Positions 1-5,765 of a DNA stretch of 5,765 nt are shown one piece after another. Under the pieces are notes generated by a model. It worked only from the letters and a program-made list of their open reading frames with translations. It did not search any database and was not told the DNA's origin. The first letter of the stretch is position 1. Every line of letters begins with the position of its first letter. The translations under genes and the position numbers were made by a program. Origin of the DNA: Spirochaetota bacterium (GTDB taxonomy: Bacteria; Spirochaetota; JAGLSM01); assembly GCA_023135745.1 (NCBI GenBank), contig JAGLSM010000144.1, forward strand, positions 1 through 5,765. Direction: 5' to 3'.

Positions 1-404
1 AACATCTTTTTTCCGGACTCTAATTTTACCGCAATAAAAAGAGCCGAATACTTGCTGTAAAATGATTTATAGTATATTGAATGAGTCCCAAAGTCTGAAT
101 TCTTACCATCAAGAAGATCCATCCTTATTTCAGACCAATCCGAACCGTTGTTATACCTGACAAACACCGATTTATTACTCTGTGATTTTACGTTCTTGAT
201 CCTTACTCTTACCGAATACCGGAATTCTTTTAAAGTACTGTCATAAGAGGAATTACAATACACAAGCTTCACCATTTTTGGAAAAACGGCACTGTGTCCA
301 AGGATCAATATAAAAAAGGCTGCCAACGAAATTTTTTTAATATTTGTCATACTACTTTCAGTATAGTCCATTATCAAGGTTTTGTCAAAAAAACTTACTT
401 TCAT
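1..404 (-). CDS. Partial exported protein with possible CBM21-like domain (C-terminus off window)
   Basis: Open reading frame on the minus strand that runs off the left edge, with 134 codons visible and no stop. The 404 start is chosen because AGGTGAG (413-407) sits just upstream at normal spacing for a ribosome binding site and an in-frame TGA lies directly before it. Other in-frame ATGs are at 371 and 350. The 350 start would give a classic signal peptide: a short Lys-Lys n-region (MTNIKK) followed by the hydrophobic run ISLAAFFILILG. The product is therefore probably exported whichever start is used. After the signal region come beta-rich segments (FRYSVRVRIKNV, KSVFVRYNNGSDW, ALFIAVKLESG) that resemble CBM21/starch-binding or glycogen-targeting domains, with their V-V-V-R-Y-x-x-D-W pattern. 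That domain call is inference from a partial sequence. The gene is transcribed divergently from the nucleoside phosphorylase gene. Confidence 0.6.
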   Translation of the reverse strand, partial: MKVSFFDKTLIMDYTESSMTNIKKISLAAFFILILGHSAVFPKMVKLVYCNSSYDSTLKEFRYSVRVRIKNVKSQSNKSVFVRYNNGSDWSEIRMDLLDGKNSDFGTHSIYYKSFYSKYSALFIAVKLESGKKM

Positions 405-406
405 AT

Positions 407-413
407 CTCACCT
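407..413 (-). promoter_or_regulatory. Ribosome binding site supporting the 404 start
   Basis: On the minus strand this reads AGGTGAG, a match to the right half of the TAAGGAGGTGATC Shine-Dalgarno complement, with AT between it and the ATG. It supports the longer start of the leftward exported protein. The downstream ATGs at 371 and 350 have no comparable site. Confidence 0.5.
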
Positions 414-511
414 GACCATATCCCTTCCCTCGAAGGTAACGTTAGATTGCCCTAAGCAGGTTTTCCCATTTACCTAAAATAAAAATCAAATATCAAGCTT
501 TGGACTATTAG

Positions 512-524
512 ATTTGTCACAAAT
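512..524. promoter_or_regulatory. Perfect 6-bp-arm dyad in the divergent spacer
   Basis: ATTTGT-C-ACAAAT is a perfect inverted repeat with a single central base. It lies 27 bp before the phosphorylase start, inside the 147-bp spacer between two divergent genes. Its position would suit an operator, but it matches no regulator site I can name with confidence. The rest of the spacer (405-551) holds an A/T-rich stretch near 474-498 and no convincing -35/-10 pair. Confidence 0.25.
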
Positions 525-537
525 AGTAACTTTGCAA

Positions 538-544
538 AAGGAGG
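538..544 (+). promoter_or_regulatory. Strong ribosome binding site of deoA
   Basis: AAGGAGG is a full-strength Shine-Dalgarno sequence 7 bases before the ATG at 552, which fixes the start of the phosphorylase gene. The gene downstream, at 1856, has no such site and seems to depend on this initiation through coupling. Confidence 0.8.
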
Positions 545-551
545 CTGACTG

Positions 552-1856
552 ATGAGGGCTTATGATATAATTTATAAAAAACGTAATGGAGATAAACTCA
601 ATAAAGATGAAATAAGCTTTCTAATTAACGGTATAATTAAAAAAACAATCCCCGACTATCAGCTTTCAGCCTTTCTGATGGCCGCATTTTTATCCGGCCT
701 TGACAGTGATGAAACATCAATTCTGACAGAGTGCATGATGAACTCAGGCCGGGTAATGGACCTCAACGGAATTGACCGTTTTAGCGTTGACAAACATTCA
801 ACAGGCGGTGTAGGAGATAAAATCTCACTAATAATCGCTCCTGCTGTCGCTGCATGCGGCGCAACAGTCCCTATGATGAGCGGAAGAGGCCTGGGTCACA
901 CAGGCGGAACACTCGACAAACTCGAATCAATCCCCGGATTTAACACGCAATTGTCTGAAAGCAAATTCAAAGACATGCTGAGTTCCATCGGAGTCTCAAT
1001 GATAGGACAGACTGACAAACTGGCTCCGGCAGATAAAAAACTTTATGCGTTAAGAGATGTTACCGCGACCGTCGATTCAATCCCATTGATAACAGCAAGC
1101 ATCATGAGTAAAAAACTTGCCGAAGGTTCTTCAGCAATAGTAATGGACGTAAAATGGGGAAACGGAGCCTTTATGAAAAATATTGAAGATGCCCGTGAAT
1201 TAGCACAGTCACTCGTTTCAGTCGGAAAAGAGATGAACCGCAAGATGGCGGCATTTATTACCGACATGAATGAACCTCTCGGCACCATGGTAGGCAATAC
1301 TCTTGAAGTAAGGGAAGCTATAGACTGTCTAAAAGGAGAAGGACCTGATGATGTCATGGAAATATCAGCAGCTCTTTCCGCCCAGATGCTTTATTTCGCG
1401 GATAAAGCCGACTCCTATGAATCGGGGCTGGAACTTTTTAATGAAGCGATAGATTCAGGCCGCGCGCTTGAAAAATTTACTAACATTGTCCGTCTGCAAG
1501 GCGGAGATGAAAGTTATATAAAAAATCCGGAAAAATTTAAAAAAGCGGATGACATAGTTGAAGTCCCGGCACAAGACAGCGGTTTTATAGAAAAAATGGA
1601 TACAAGCTCTATTGGAATTGCATCCATTCTTCTTGGCGCCGGCCGTGAATCCACAGAAGACATCATAGATCACAGTGCCGGAATTGAAGTCATAAAAAAA
1701 ATCGGCGATAAAATTGAAAAAGGTGAACCTATCGCAAGATTACATATATGTAAAAAATCAAAAACAAGCGAAGCCGCAGGACTCTACCTTTCATCAATAA
1801 GTATTTCACAAAAAGAAACAAAGAAACTGCCCCTAATCGCTGGTAAAATAATCTGA
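552..1856 (+). CDS. deoA: Thymidine / pyrimidine-nucleoside phosphorylase
   Basis: Cytosolic salvage enzyme that uses phosphate to split thymidine (and in some members uridine or deoxyuridine) into the base and (deoxy)ribose-1-phosphate. The 434-residue length matches the family (about 433-440). An N-terminal helical domain is followed by the phosphate-binding KHSTGG at residues 81-86. The family signature SGRGLGHTGGTLDKLE covers 110-125. Base-binding residues are expected at Arg168 (YALRDVT), Ser183 and Lys187 (TASIMSKKLA). The C-terminal PYNP_C hammerhead domain ends with GDKIEKGEPIA near 385-395. No key residue is missing. Residue 108 is Met (VPMMSGRG). As I recall, thymidine phosphorylases such as E. 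coli DeoA have Met here and Bacillus-type pyrimidine-nucleoside phosphorylases have Lys, so I lean to thymidine specificity. The gene leads a coupled pair, and its stop overlaps the next start. pdp is the alternative name. Confidence 0.95.
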   Translation: MRAYDIIYKKRNGDKLNKDEISFLINGIIKKTIPDYQLSAFLMAAFLSGLDSDETSILTECMMNSGRVMDLNGIDRFSVDKHSTGGVGDKISLIIAPAVAACGATVPMMSGRGLGHTGGTLDKLESIPGFNTQLSESKFKDMLSSIGVSMIGQTDKLAPADKKLYALRDVTATVDSIPLITASIMSKKLAEGSSAIVMDVKWGNGAFMKNIEDARELAQSLVSVGKEMNRKMAAFITDMNEPLGTMVGNTLEVREAIDCLKGEGPDDVMEISAALSAQMLYFADKADSYESGLELFNEAIDSGRALEKFTNIVRLQGGDESYIKNPEKFKKADDIVEVPAQDSGFIEKMDTSSIGIASILLGAGRESTEDIIDHSAGIEVIKKIGDKIEKGEPIARLHICKKSKTSEAAGLYLSSISISQKETKKLPLIAGKII

Positions 1857-4015
1857 TGGGAATAAAATTTAATAAATGGAAATACAAATCAATTGATGTT
1901 AAAAAAGAAAAAGAATATGCAGAACAACTTGCTATAACCAGGCATGCAGCACGAGCTCTTAACTCAAAAAAACCTTCAAATATTCATGAATGCAGAGCCA
2001 TTCTTAATCCCTCAATGCAGCAGATGGAATCACCCTTCTATATAAAAAATATGAGAAAAGCAGTAGACCGAATAATCAAGGAAAAAAATTCCCTTAAAAA
2101 TATACTCATCCTTACAGACAAAGATTCAGAAGGAATGATTTCATCTATTATACTTTCAAAGACTCTTGAGTTGCTAAAAATAAACCATTGCTTTGAGACA
2201 AAAAACTGTCCGCACTATAATGAGTTTTTACAAAATATTACTCAAAAACGCACAAGAGAAAACATACAACTGATTATAGCGATAGGACTATCATTTCTAA
2301 ATGAAGATCTTTCCGGCATCAATACAGATATAATTTGTATTGATACTGTAAATTTAAATCAAAGCAATGACATTATTCATTTAAATATTAATGACAATAA
2401 AAAATTCGCCGGAATGACCAATTCAGGACTTGTATTCAAACTTGGAGAAGCTCTGACTTTCTCCACAAGTCCCTACTACAATAAAAAAATAGCTGTCTAT
2501 GACCTTGAGACTACCGGCCTTGATTCTCAAAAAGATGAAATAATTGAAGTCGCAAGCATTATAGTTGAAAACGGAATATCGGGAGAATCCTTTCATTCAT
2601 TAATTAATCCCGGAAAAAAAATATCCGCAAAAATAACATCAATAACCGGAATAAAAGATGAAGATGTAATAATGTCACCTGATAGCCCCACTGTTATAAA
2701 AGATTTTTTAAATTTTCTCTCAAAAGCCGATTTTATATCCGGTCATAATATTCTTAACTTCGATAATAAATTTCTCTTCAAGGAGATCAGAAGATCTAAT
2801 CTGCAGCAGATAAAACAAAAGAGCATTGATACACTTCTATTGTCAAGAAAACATCTGCGGGACCAGAATAGTTTTAAACTGGCAAGCATACTAGACAGGT
2901 TTCACTATAAAGAAGAATCATACCACAGAGCAATGAACGACGTTAAAGCCTGCGCATTTGCTCTAAATAAGCTCCTGATAATGGAAATAACACAGATGAG
3001 TCTTTATTATGAAAGGGTCTTACCTTTCGCCGGAATTTCAATTATTTTCAATGAAGCCCCTATAGAAAAAGAAAACAGAATAATTCTAAGTTCGGTCCTT
3101 TATACAATTATCAAAAATTCCAATAAATCATTAAGACCGTTTTTTGGTATTCTTTTAGAGAATAAAAATTTACCGGCCTTTCAAACAGCTGTAAAACACA
3201 TAATGCCCATATTCGCTTTCTCCGCTTACAATAATCACGAAGAATTAAGAGAACAGCTTCTGTTAAAAAACCATAAGGAATTCCCTTTAAATAAAACAAA
3301 AGAAGAATCTGATAAAATATTGAATAAATACATTGGCAGTCTTACAGAAAAGATAAAAAATACAGAAAAAGAAAAAAAATTCTTTTTAGCTCAACTCCCC
3401 GATATTCCGTCAGAAATTCTTAGAATACTTGCACGTCATTGCTATAGTATAATCAATAAACCTATTATACTCTTCAGCAAGTATGACTGCATATTAAAAG
3501 GTCTGATATTCTTTGGAGATAATAGTGTTTTAAAACAGGAGATAACAAAGCCGATCGATAAACTTGAAAATACATTACTGTTCCGGGACAGGCTGGACTT
3601 CACAGCTTCTCCAGAATCATTGGAAGACTTCCTTTCATCACTGGATGATGTGTTAAATAATCCATTGGAAACTAAATCAGAAATTAATTTCGACACAAGG
3701 ATAAATTCCAATGAAAAAGATATAACCTTATCTTTTGAAGCTTTTATGAAGCTGGGCCCCTTTAACGGACTAAGCAATAAAATCCTTTTTCTTCTGGAAG
3801 ATGTGATGCCGAACTCGATCTATTTCCGTAATGGTTTATTCAGCCTAAAACTTCATGAGTGCAAACTCCGTCTGTTTTTTAAAGACAGCCTTGAAGATAT
3901 GTTAAAATCTTTTAAAAATCAAAGGATTGATCTTCTAATAAATTTTCTTGGTAAAAATACTGCGGGATCATTCTGCGGATTAGTGGAGGATATTCGAAAA
4001 ACCCCTTTATTCTGA
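1856..4015 (+). CDS. RecJ-like protein with eroded DHH site and an inserted DnaQ-type DEDDh exonuclease domain
   Basis: Cytosolic 719-residue protein, best read as a RecJ scaffold carrying a second nuclease. RecJ-like parts in order: N-terminal region (about 20-80, with ARALNSKKP and LNPSMQQMESPF); DHH core (81-200); second part of the core (about 384-435, with the ENR that RecJ also has at 406-408); DHHA1-like region (about 515-600); OB-fold (about 625-715, with LGPFNGLSN like RecJ LEPFGPGNP). Between about 205 and 380 lies a complete DEDDh exonuclease domain: D216 and E218 in YDLETTGLD, D303 in GHNILNFD, H357 and D362 in YHRAMNDV. This should remove nucleotides 3' to 5'. Most RecJ catalytic motifs are changed: DKDSEG for DYDVDG, DTV for DHH, A142 and N399 for aspartates, RDR for GGH. 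The start overlaps the deoA stop (TGATG) and lacks its own clear ribosome binding site, so translation is probably coupled. Exonuclease activity is well supported; the partner and pathway are unknown. Confidence 0.85.
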   Translation: MGIKFNKWKYKSIDVKKEKEYAEQLAITRHAARALNSKKPSNIHECRAILNPSMQQMESPFYIKNMRKAVDRIIKEKNSLKNILILTDKDSEGMISSIILSKTLELLKINHCFETKNCPHYNEFLQNITQKRTRENIQLIIAIGLSFLNEDLSGINTDIICIDTVNLNQSNDIIHLNINDNKKFAGMTNSGLVFKLGEALTFSTSPYYNKKIAVYDLETTGLDSQKDEIIEVASIIVENGISGESFHSLINPGKKISAKITSITGIKDEDVIMSPDSPTVIKDFLNFLSKADFISGHNILNFDNKFLFKEIRRSNLQQIKQKSIDTLLLSRKHLRDQNSFKLASILDRFHYKEESYHRAMNDVKACAFALNKLLIMEITQMSLYYERVLPFAGISIIFNEAPIEKENRIILSSVLYTIIKNSNKSLRPFFGILLENKNLPAFQTAVKHIMPIFAFSAYNNHEELREQLLLKNHKEFPLNKTKEESDKILNKYIGSLTEKIKNTEKEKKFFLAQLPDIPSEILRILARHCYSIINKPIILFSKYDCILKGLIFFGDNSVLKQEITKPIDKLENTLLFRDRLDFTASPESLEDFLSSLDDVLNNPLETKSEINFDTRINSNEKDITLSFEAFMKLGPFNGLSNKILFLLEDVMPNSIYFRNGLFSLKLHECKLRLFFKDSLEDMLKSFKNQRIDLLINFLGKNTAGSFCGLVEDIRKTPLF

Positions 4016-4519
4016 TCCACTTTCCAAACGGTCAATCTCCTTTTTTAATATCTTTGAAACAAGATCAAAATCCTTTTCCTTGTTTTCATTTGTTTTCATA
4101 AGTTCACTATGTGCGAGATATATGATTTTTGCCGTTTCCAGTTTGTCAATTACTAATTCATCAAGAATTTTCATTTCTATTTTTTCAGGTAATTGTAAAT
4201 CCTCAATAGTAAACATGAACAGAACTCCACCTGACTTAAGAAGATCAAATACATTTTTGTGAGGTTTTAATAAAAACAGGTGGCTGTTAAAAAGTTCGTT
4301 TGTTTGTTTTTCTCCCCAGATCAATATCCCGAGAATTGTACTGTCAATATAAATAGCCTCACTAAGATCCATATAGATACTGTCAAACTCACTCTGCCCA
4401 AGTTTAAAACAGTCCTCCATAAACACCTTCAGCTGCAGACCATTATTATGACGGCATTCACCTACTATCTTGATATAAAGCTTGCGGTCGATTATACCGT
4501 ATAAAATGCTGTTATCCAT
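4007..4519 (-). CDS. STAS-domain protein, probable anti-sigma-factor antagonist
   Basis: A 170-residue soluble protein. Residues about 5-110 look like a STAS domain: beta strands LYIKIVGEC and SIYMDLS, then the loop YIDSTILGILI (57-67), which matches the DS[ST]GLG phosphorylation loop of SpoIIAA and RsbV. Ser60, next to Asp59, is the expected site for a partner kinase, with Thr61 beside it. Ile62 replaces the usual Gly. In this family the unphosphorylated form binds an anti-sigma or switch kinase, and phosphorylation releases it. No kinase, phosphatase or sigma gene is visible here, so the partner is unknown. Residues about 112-170 form a charged, helical extension not found in minimal RsbV-type proteins (about 110 residues). 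AAGGG (4530-4526) lies 6 bases before the ATG as a ribosome binding site. A strong promoter lies upstream. The 3' end overlaps the convergent RecJ-like gene by 9 bp. Confidence 0.8.
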   Translation of the reverse strand: MDNSILYGIIDRKLYIKIVGECRHNNGLQLKVFMEDCFKLGQSEFDSIYMDLSEAIYIDSTILGILIWGEKQTNELFNSHLFLLKPHKNVFDLLKSGGVLFMFTIEDLQLPEKIEMKILDELVIDKLETAKIIYLAHSELMKTNENKEKDFDLVSKILKKEIDRLESGSE

Positions 4520-4542
4520 TTACTTCCCTTGAATAATTACCA

Positions 4543-4552
4543 GATTTAAATC
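4543..4552. promoter_or_regulatory. 10-bp palindrome just downstream of the STAS promoter start point
   Basis: GATTTAAATC is a perfect palindrome at about +4 to +13 of the predicted STAS transcript, a position where a bound repressor could block transcription. Short AT-rich palindromes occur by chance in such DNA, so this is only a candidate. Confidence 0.2.
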
Positions 4553-4562
4553 ACTCATTCCT

Positions 4563-4591
4563 ATTATACTGACTAATATTTTGTTTGTAAA
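4563..4591 (-). promoter_or_regulatory. Near-consensus sigma-70 promoter for the STAS gene
   Basis: On the minus strand, TTTACA (4591-4586) is separated by exactly 17 bases from a perfect TATAAT (4568-4563). Transcription should start near 4556, giving a leader of about 37 bases before the ATG at 4519. This is the best promoter in the window. Confidence 0.75.
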
Positions 4592-4658
4592 GCCAATGAT
4601 CAAAATAAAAACTTTTTTTTGCAACATTTCCCCTCAGCTTTTTGTATTATATTTAAAA

Positions 4659-4664
4659 AAGGAG
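4659..4664 (+). promoter_or_regulatory. Ribosome binding site that sets the rmuC start
   Basis: AAGGAG lies 5 bases before the ATG at 4670. It decides for that start over an in-frame ATG 51 bases upstream at 4619, which sits in a poly-T stretch without any such site. Confidence 0.8.
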
Positions 4665-4669
4665 TATCT

Positions 4670-5734
4670 ATGCAGCCTCTTGCTTATATTATAATCGGTA
4701 TACTTACAACAGCCCTCTTCCTGTTAATCATTTCCAGAAATAAAAATGATAAAAGTCCCGAATTAATCCGCTCTTTGATTAATGAAAACCTTGCGGGTTT
4801 CCAGATCGAAATCAAAAAATCTATTGATCTGTCAAGAAATGAACTTGAACAATCAAAAAATATTATCGATAAAAACGCCATTAAGACATTAGAAACAATC
4901 CGTGAAATGGATAGAACAGTACGGGAACTTGCCGCCCACCAGGAAGAAGCCGAAAAACTGGGTCAATCATTAAAAACCCTTCTTCAGGCTCCCAAACTCC
5001 GGGGAGAGTACGGGGAAACAATCCTGGAAGACATGCTTGCAAAGGTTCTCCCGGAAGGAATGTGGAAACGCCAATACAGAATAGAAGGCCTGGAGAGAGT
5101 CGACGCGTGCGTTTTTTTTAAGGATGTTGCTGTCCCTATAGACGCAAAATTCCCGAGAGACATCTATGAACGCTATGTCAGCTCAACCAATACAGAGCAG
5201 AAGAAATTTCTATGGAAAGAATATGAGCAGGCAATGAAAATACAAATAGACAGTATTAAAAATAAATATATAAAACCTGAAAAAGGAACAACTGATTTTG
5301 CCCTGATGTTCATCCCTTCTGAAACAGTATATTATGAAACAATTGCCGAAAAAAACTCTATCGGTCAACCCAGCAGTATTTACGACTATGCCCAATCAAA
5401 TAAAGTAATCCCGGTCAGTCCAAACACTTTCTACGCGTACCTTCAGATAATACTCCTTGGGATAAGAAATATCGAAATAATAAAAAATGCCAAACAGCTT
5501 CAGGACGGACTTCTTACCATACAAAAATCATTCGGCCATTTCTACAATAAATATGAAGAAATAGGGAAAAACATTGAAAAAGCTTCAGCTGCATACTCCA
5601 CCGGAGATAAACACATTGAAAATTTCAGGAAAAAAGTAGACGGAACATTGTCTTTAAATTTTGAGAAAGACAGCGGGGATGCTTCGACAAGCTCAGCAAC
5701 CGATAAAAGTATTGAGGAAATGGAACGTGAATGA
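4670..5734 (+). CDS. rmuC: RmuC family protein (membrane-anchored, nuclease-like recombination limiter)
   Basis: A 354-residue protein of the RmuC family, whose E. coli member limits recombination at inverted repeats and has a fold related to PD-(D/E)XK endonucleases. An N-terminal membrane segment (about 4-22, LAYIIIGILTTALFLLIIS) would anchor it with the body in the cytoplasm. A charged coiled coil follows (about 30-105). The RmuC core starts with GEYGE (112-116), then RVDACVFF (143-150), PIDAKFPRDIYERY (156-169, with Asp158 and Lys160 as likely active-site residues), FIPSETVYYE (214-223) and PVSPNTFYAYL (248-258). A second helical stretch follows (about 262-325), then a polar Ser/Thr/Glu-rich tail. 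It is shorter than E. coli RmuC (475) mainly because the coiled coil and tail are short. The biochemical substrate of the family is not firmly established. It diverges from the STAS gene, and its stop overlaps the next start. Confidence 0.92.
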   Translation: MQPLAYIIIGILTTALFLLIISRNKNDKSPELIRSLINENLAGFQIEIKKSIDLSRNELEQSKNIIDKNAIKTLETIREMDRTVRELAAHQEEAEKLGQSLKTLLQAPKLRGEYGETILEDMLAKVLPEGMWKRQYRIEGLERVDACVFFKDVAVPIDAKFPRDIYERYVSSTNTEQKKFLWKEYEQAMKIQIDSIKNKYIKPEKGTTDFALMFIPSETVYYETIAEKNSIGQPSSIYDYAQSNKVIPVSPNTFYAYLQIILLGIRNIEIIKNAKQLQDGLLTIQKSFGHFYNKYEEIGKNIEKASAAYSTGDKHIENFRKKVDGTLSLNFEKDSGDASTSSATDKSIEEMERE

Positions 5735-5765
5735 TGGGGATTTTTGTTTCTCACAAGACACAAAG
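5731..5765 (+). CDS. Start of a further coupled gene (N-terminus only)
   Basis: ATGATG at 5731-5736 overlaps the rmuC stop (TGA 5732-5734) and opens a frame reading MMGIFVSHKTQ to the window edge with no stop. GGAA at 5722-5725 lies 5 bases before the first ATG as a weak ribosome binding site. The second ATG at 5734 would form a TGATG overlap exactly like the deoA/RecJ-like junction. Only 11 full codons are visible, so the product cannot be identified. It is probably cotranscribed with rmuC. Confidence 0.5.
   Translation, partial: MMGIFVSHKTQ

Noticed and set aside
512..524. Reading the ATTTGTCACAAAT dyad as a CRP, FNR or Rex site
   Set aside because: The half-site sequence and spacing do not fit TGTGA-N6-TCACA, TTGAT-N4-ATCAA or the longer Rex palindrome.
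500..529. Possible deoA promoter (TTGGAC with ATAGTA or TAGTAA)
   Set aside because: Both boxes match consensus at only about half their positions, which is expected by chance in AT-rich DNA.
1043..1357. Minus-strand open frame of 104 codons inside deoA
   Set aside because: It lies wholly within a well-conserved coding region, has no recognisable domain, and is the expected shadow of codon bias. The same holds for the minus-strand frames at 1455-1673, 3111-3299, 3442-3777, 4684-4881, 5210-5395 and 5542-5763.
3982..4021. Inverted repeat AGTGGA / TCCACT across the convergent gene ends
   Set aside because: Only a 6-bp stem with a 28-base loop and no T-run, so it is not a credible terminator.
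4080..4504. Plus-strand open frames (4080-4262 and 4280-4504) opposite the STAS gene
   Set aside because: No ribosome binding site or domain pattern. The opposite strand carries a convincing STAS protein with promoter and ribosome binding site.
4619..4650. Possible rmuC promoter (TTGCAA and TATTAT)
   Set aside because: The spacer is 20 bases, too long, and the implied start point would fall almost on the ribosome binding site.
4619..4669. Upstream in-frame ATG extending rmuC by 17 residues
   Set aside because: No ribosome binding site, and it lies in a T-rich run. The extension would put polar residues ahead of a clean membrane anchor, while the ATG at 4670 has AAGGAG at ideal spacing.

Overview
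This is an AT-rich (roughly 35-40% GC by eye), densely packed bacterial window. It has four essentially complete genes, one partial gene at each end, and no RNA genes, mobile elements or CRISPR. The organism is probably an AT-rich Gram-negative bacterium. A spirochaete or a relative would fit the short RmuC, the STAS protein and the TGATG-coupled genes, but this is an impression and not a proof.

Layout. (1) At the left edge, a leftward gene runs off the window. It encodes an exported protein with a possible CBM21-like beta-sandwich domain. (2) A 147-bp divergent spacer follows. (3) A rightward, translationally coupled pair comes next: a thymidine/pyrimidine-nucleoside phosphorylase (deoA-like, 552-1856), and a 719-residue protein (1856-4015) whose start overlaps the deoA stop as TGATG. 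(4) A leftward STAS-domain gene (4007-4519) converges on this pair, and their 3' ends overlap by 9 bp. It has a near-consensus promoter. (5) A 150-bp divergent spacer follows. (6) A rightward rmuC-like gene (4670-5734) comes last, and its stop overlaps the start of another gene that leaves the window.

The highlight is the 719-residue protein. By reading its motifs in order, it appears to be a full RecJ chain (N-terminal region, DHH core, DHHA1-like region, OB-fold). Most of its RecJ catalytic motifs are eroded, and a complete DnaQ-type DEDDh 3'-5' exonuclease domain is inserted inside the DHH core. With the insert subtracted, the length is close to that of an ordinary RecJ. The simplest reading is a RecJ scaffold whose own nuclease site is dead and whose activity has been replaced by the grafted exonuclease. 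Coupling to a nucleoside phosphorylase suggests, but does not show, a link between DNA turnover and nucleoside salvage. RmuC, nearby in a separate unit, is another nuclease-like DNA-maintenance protein.
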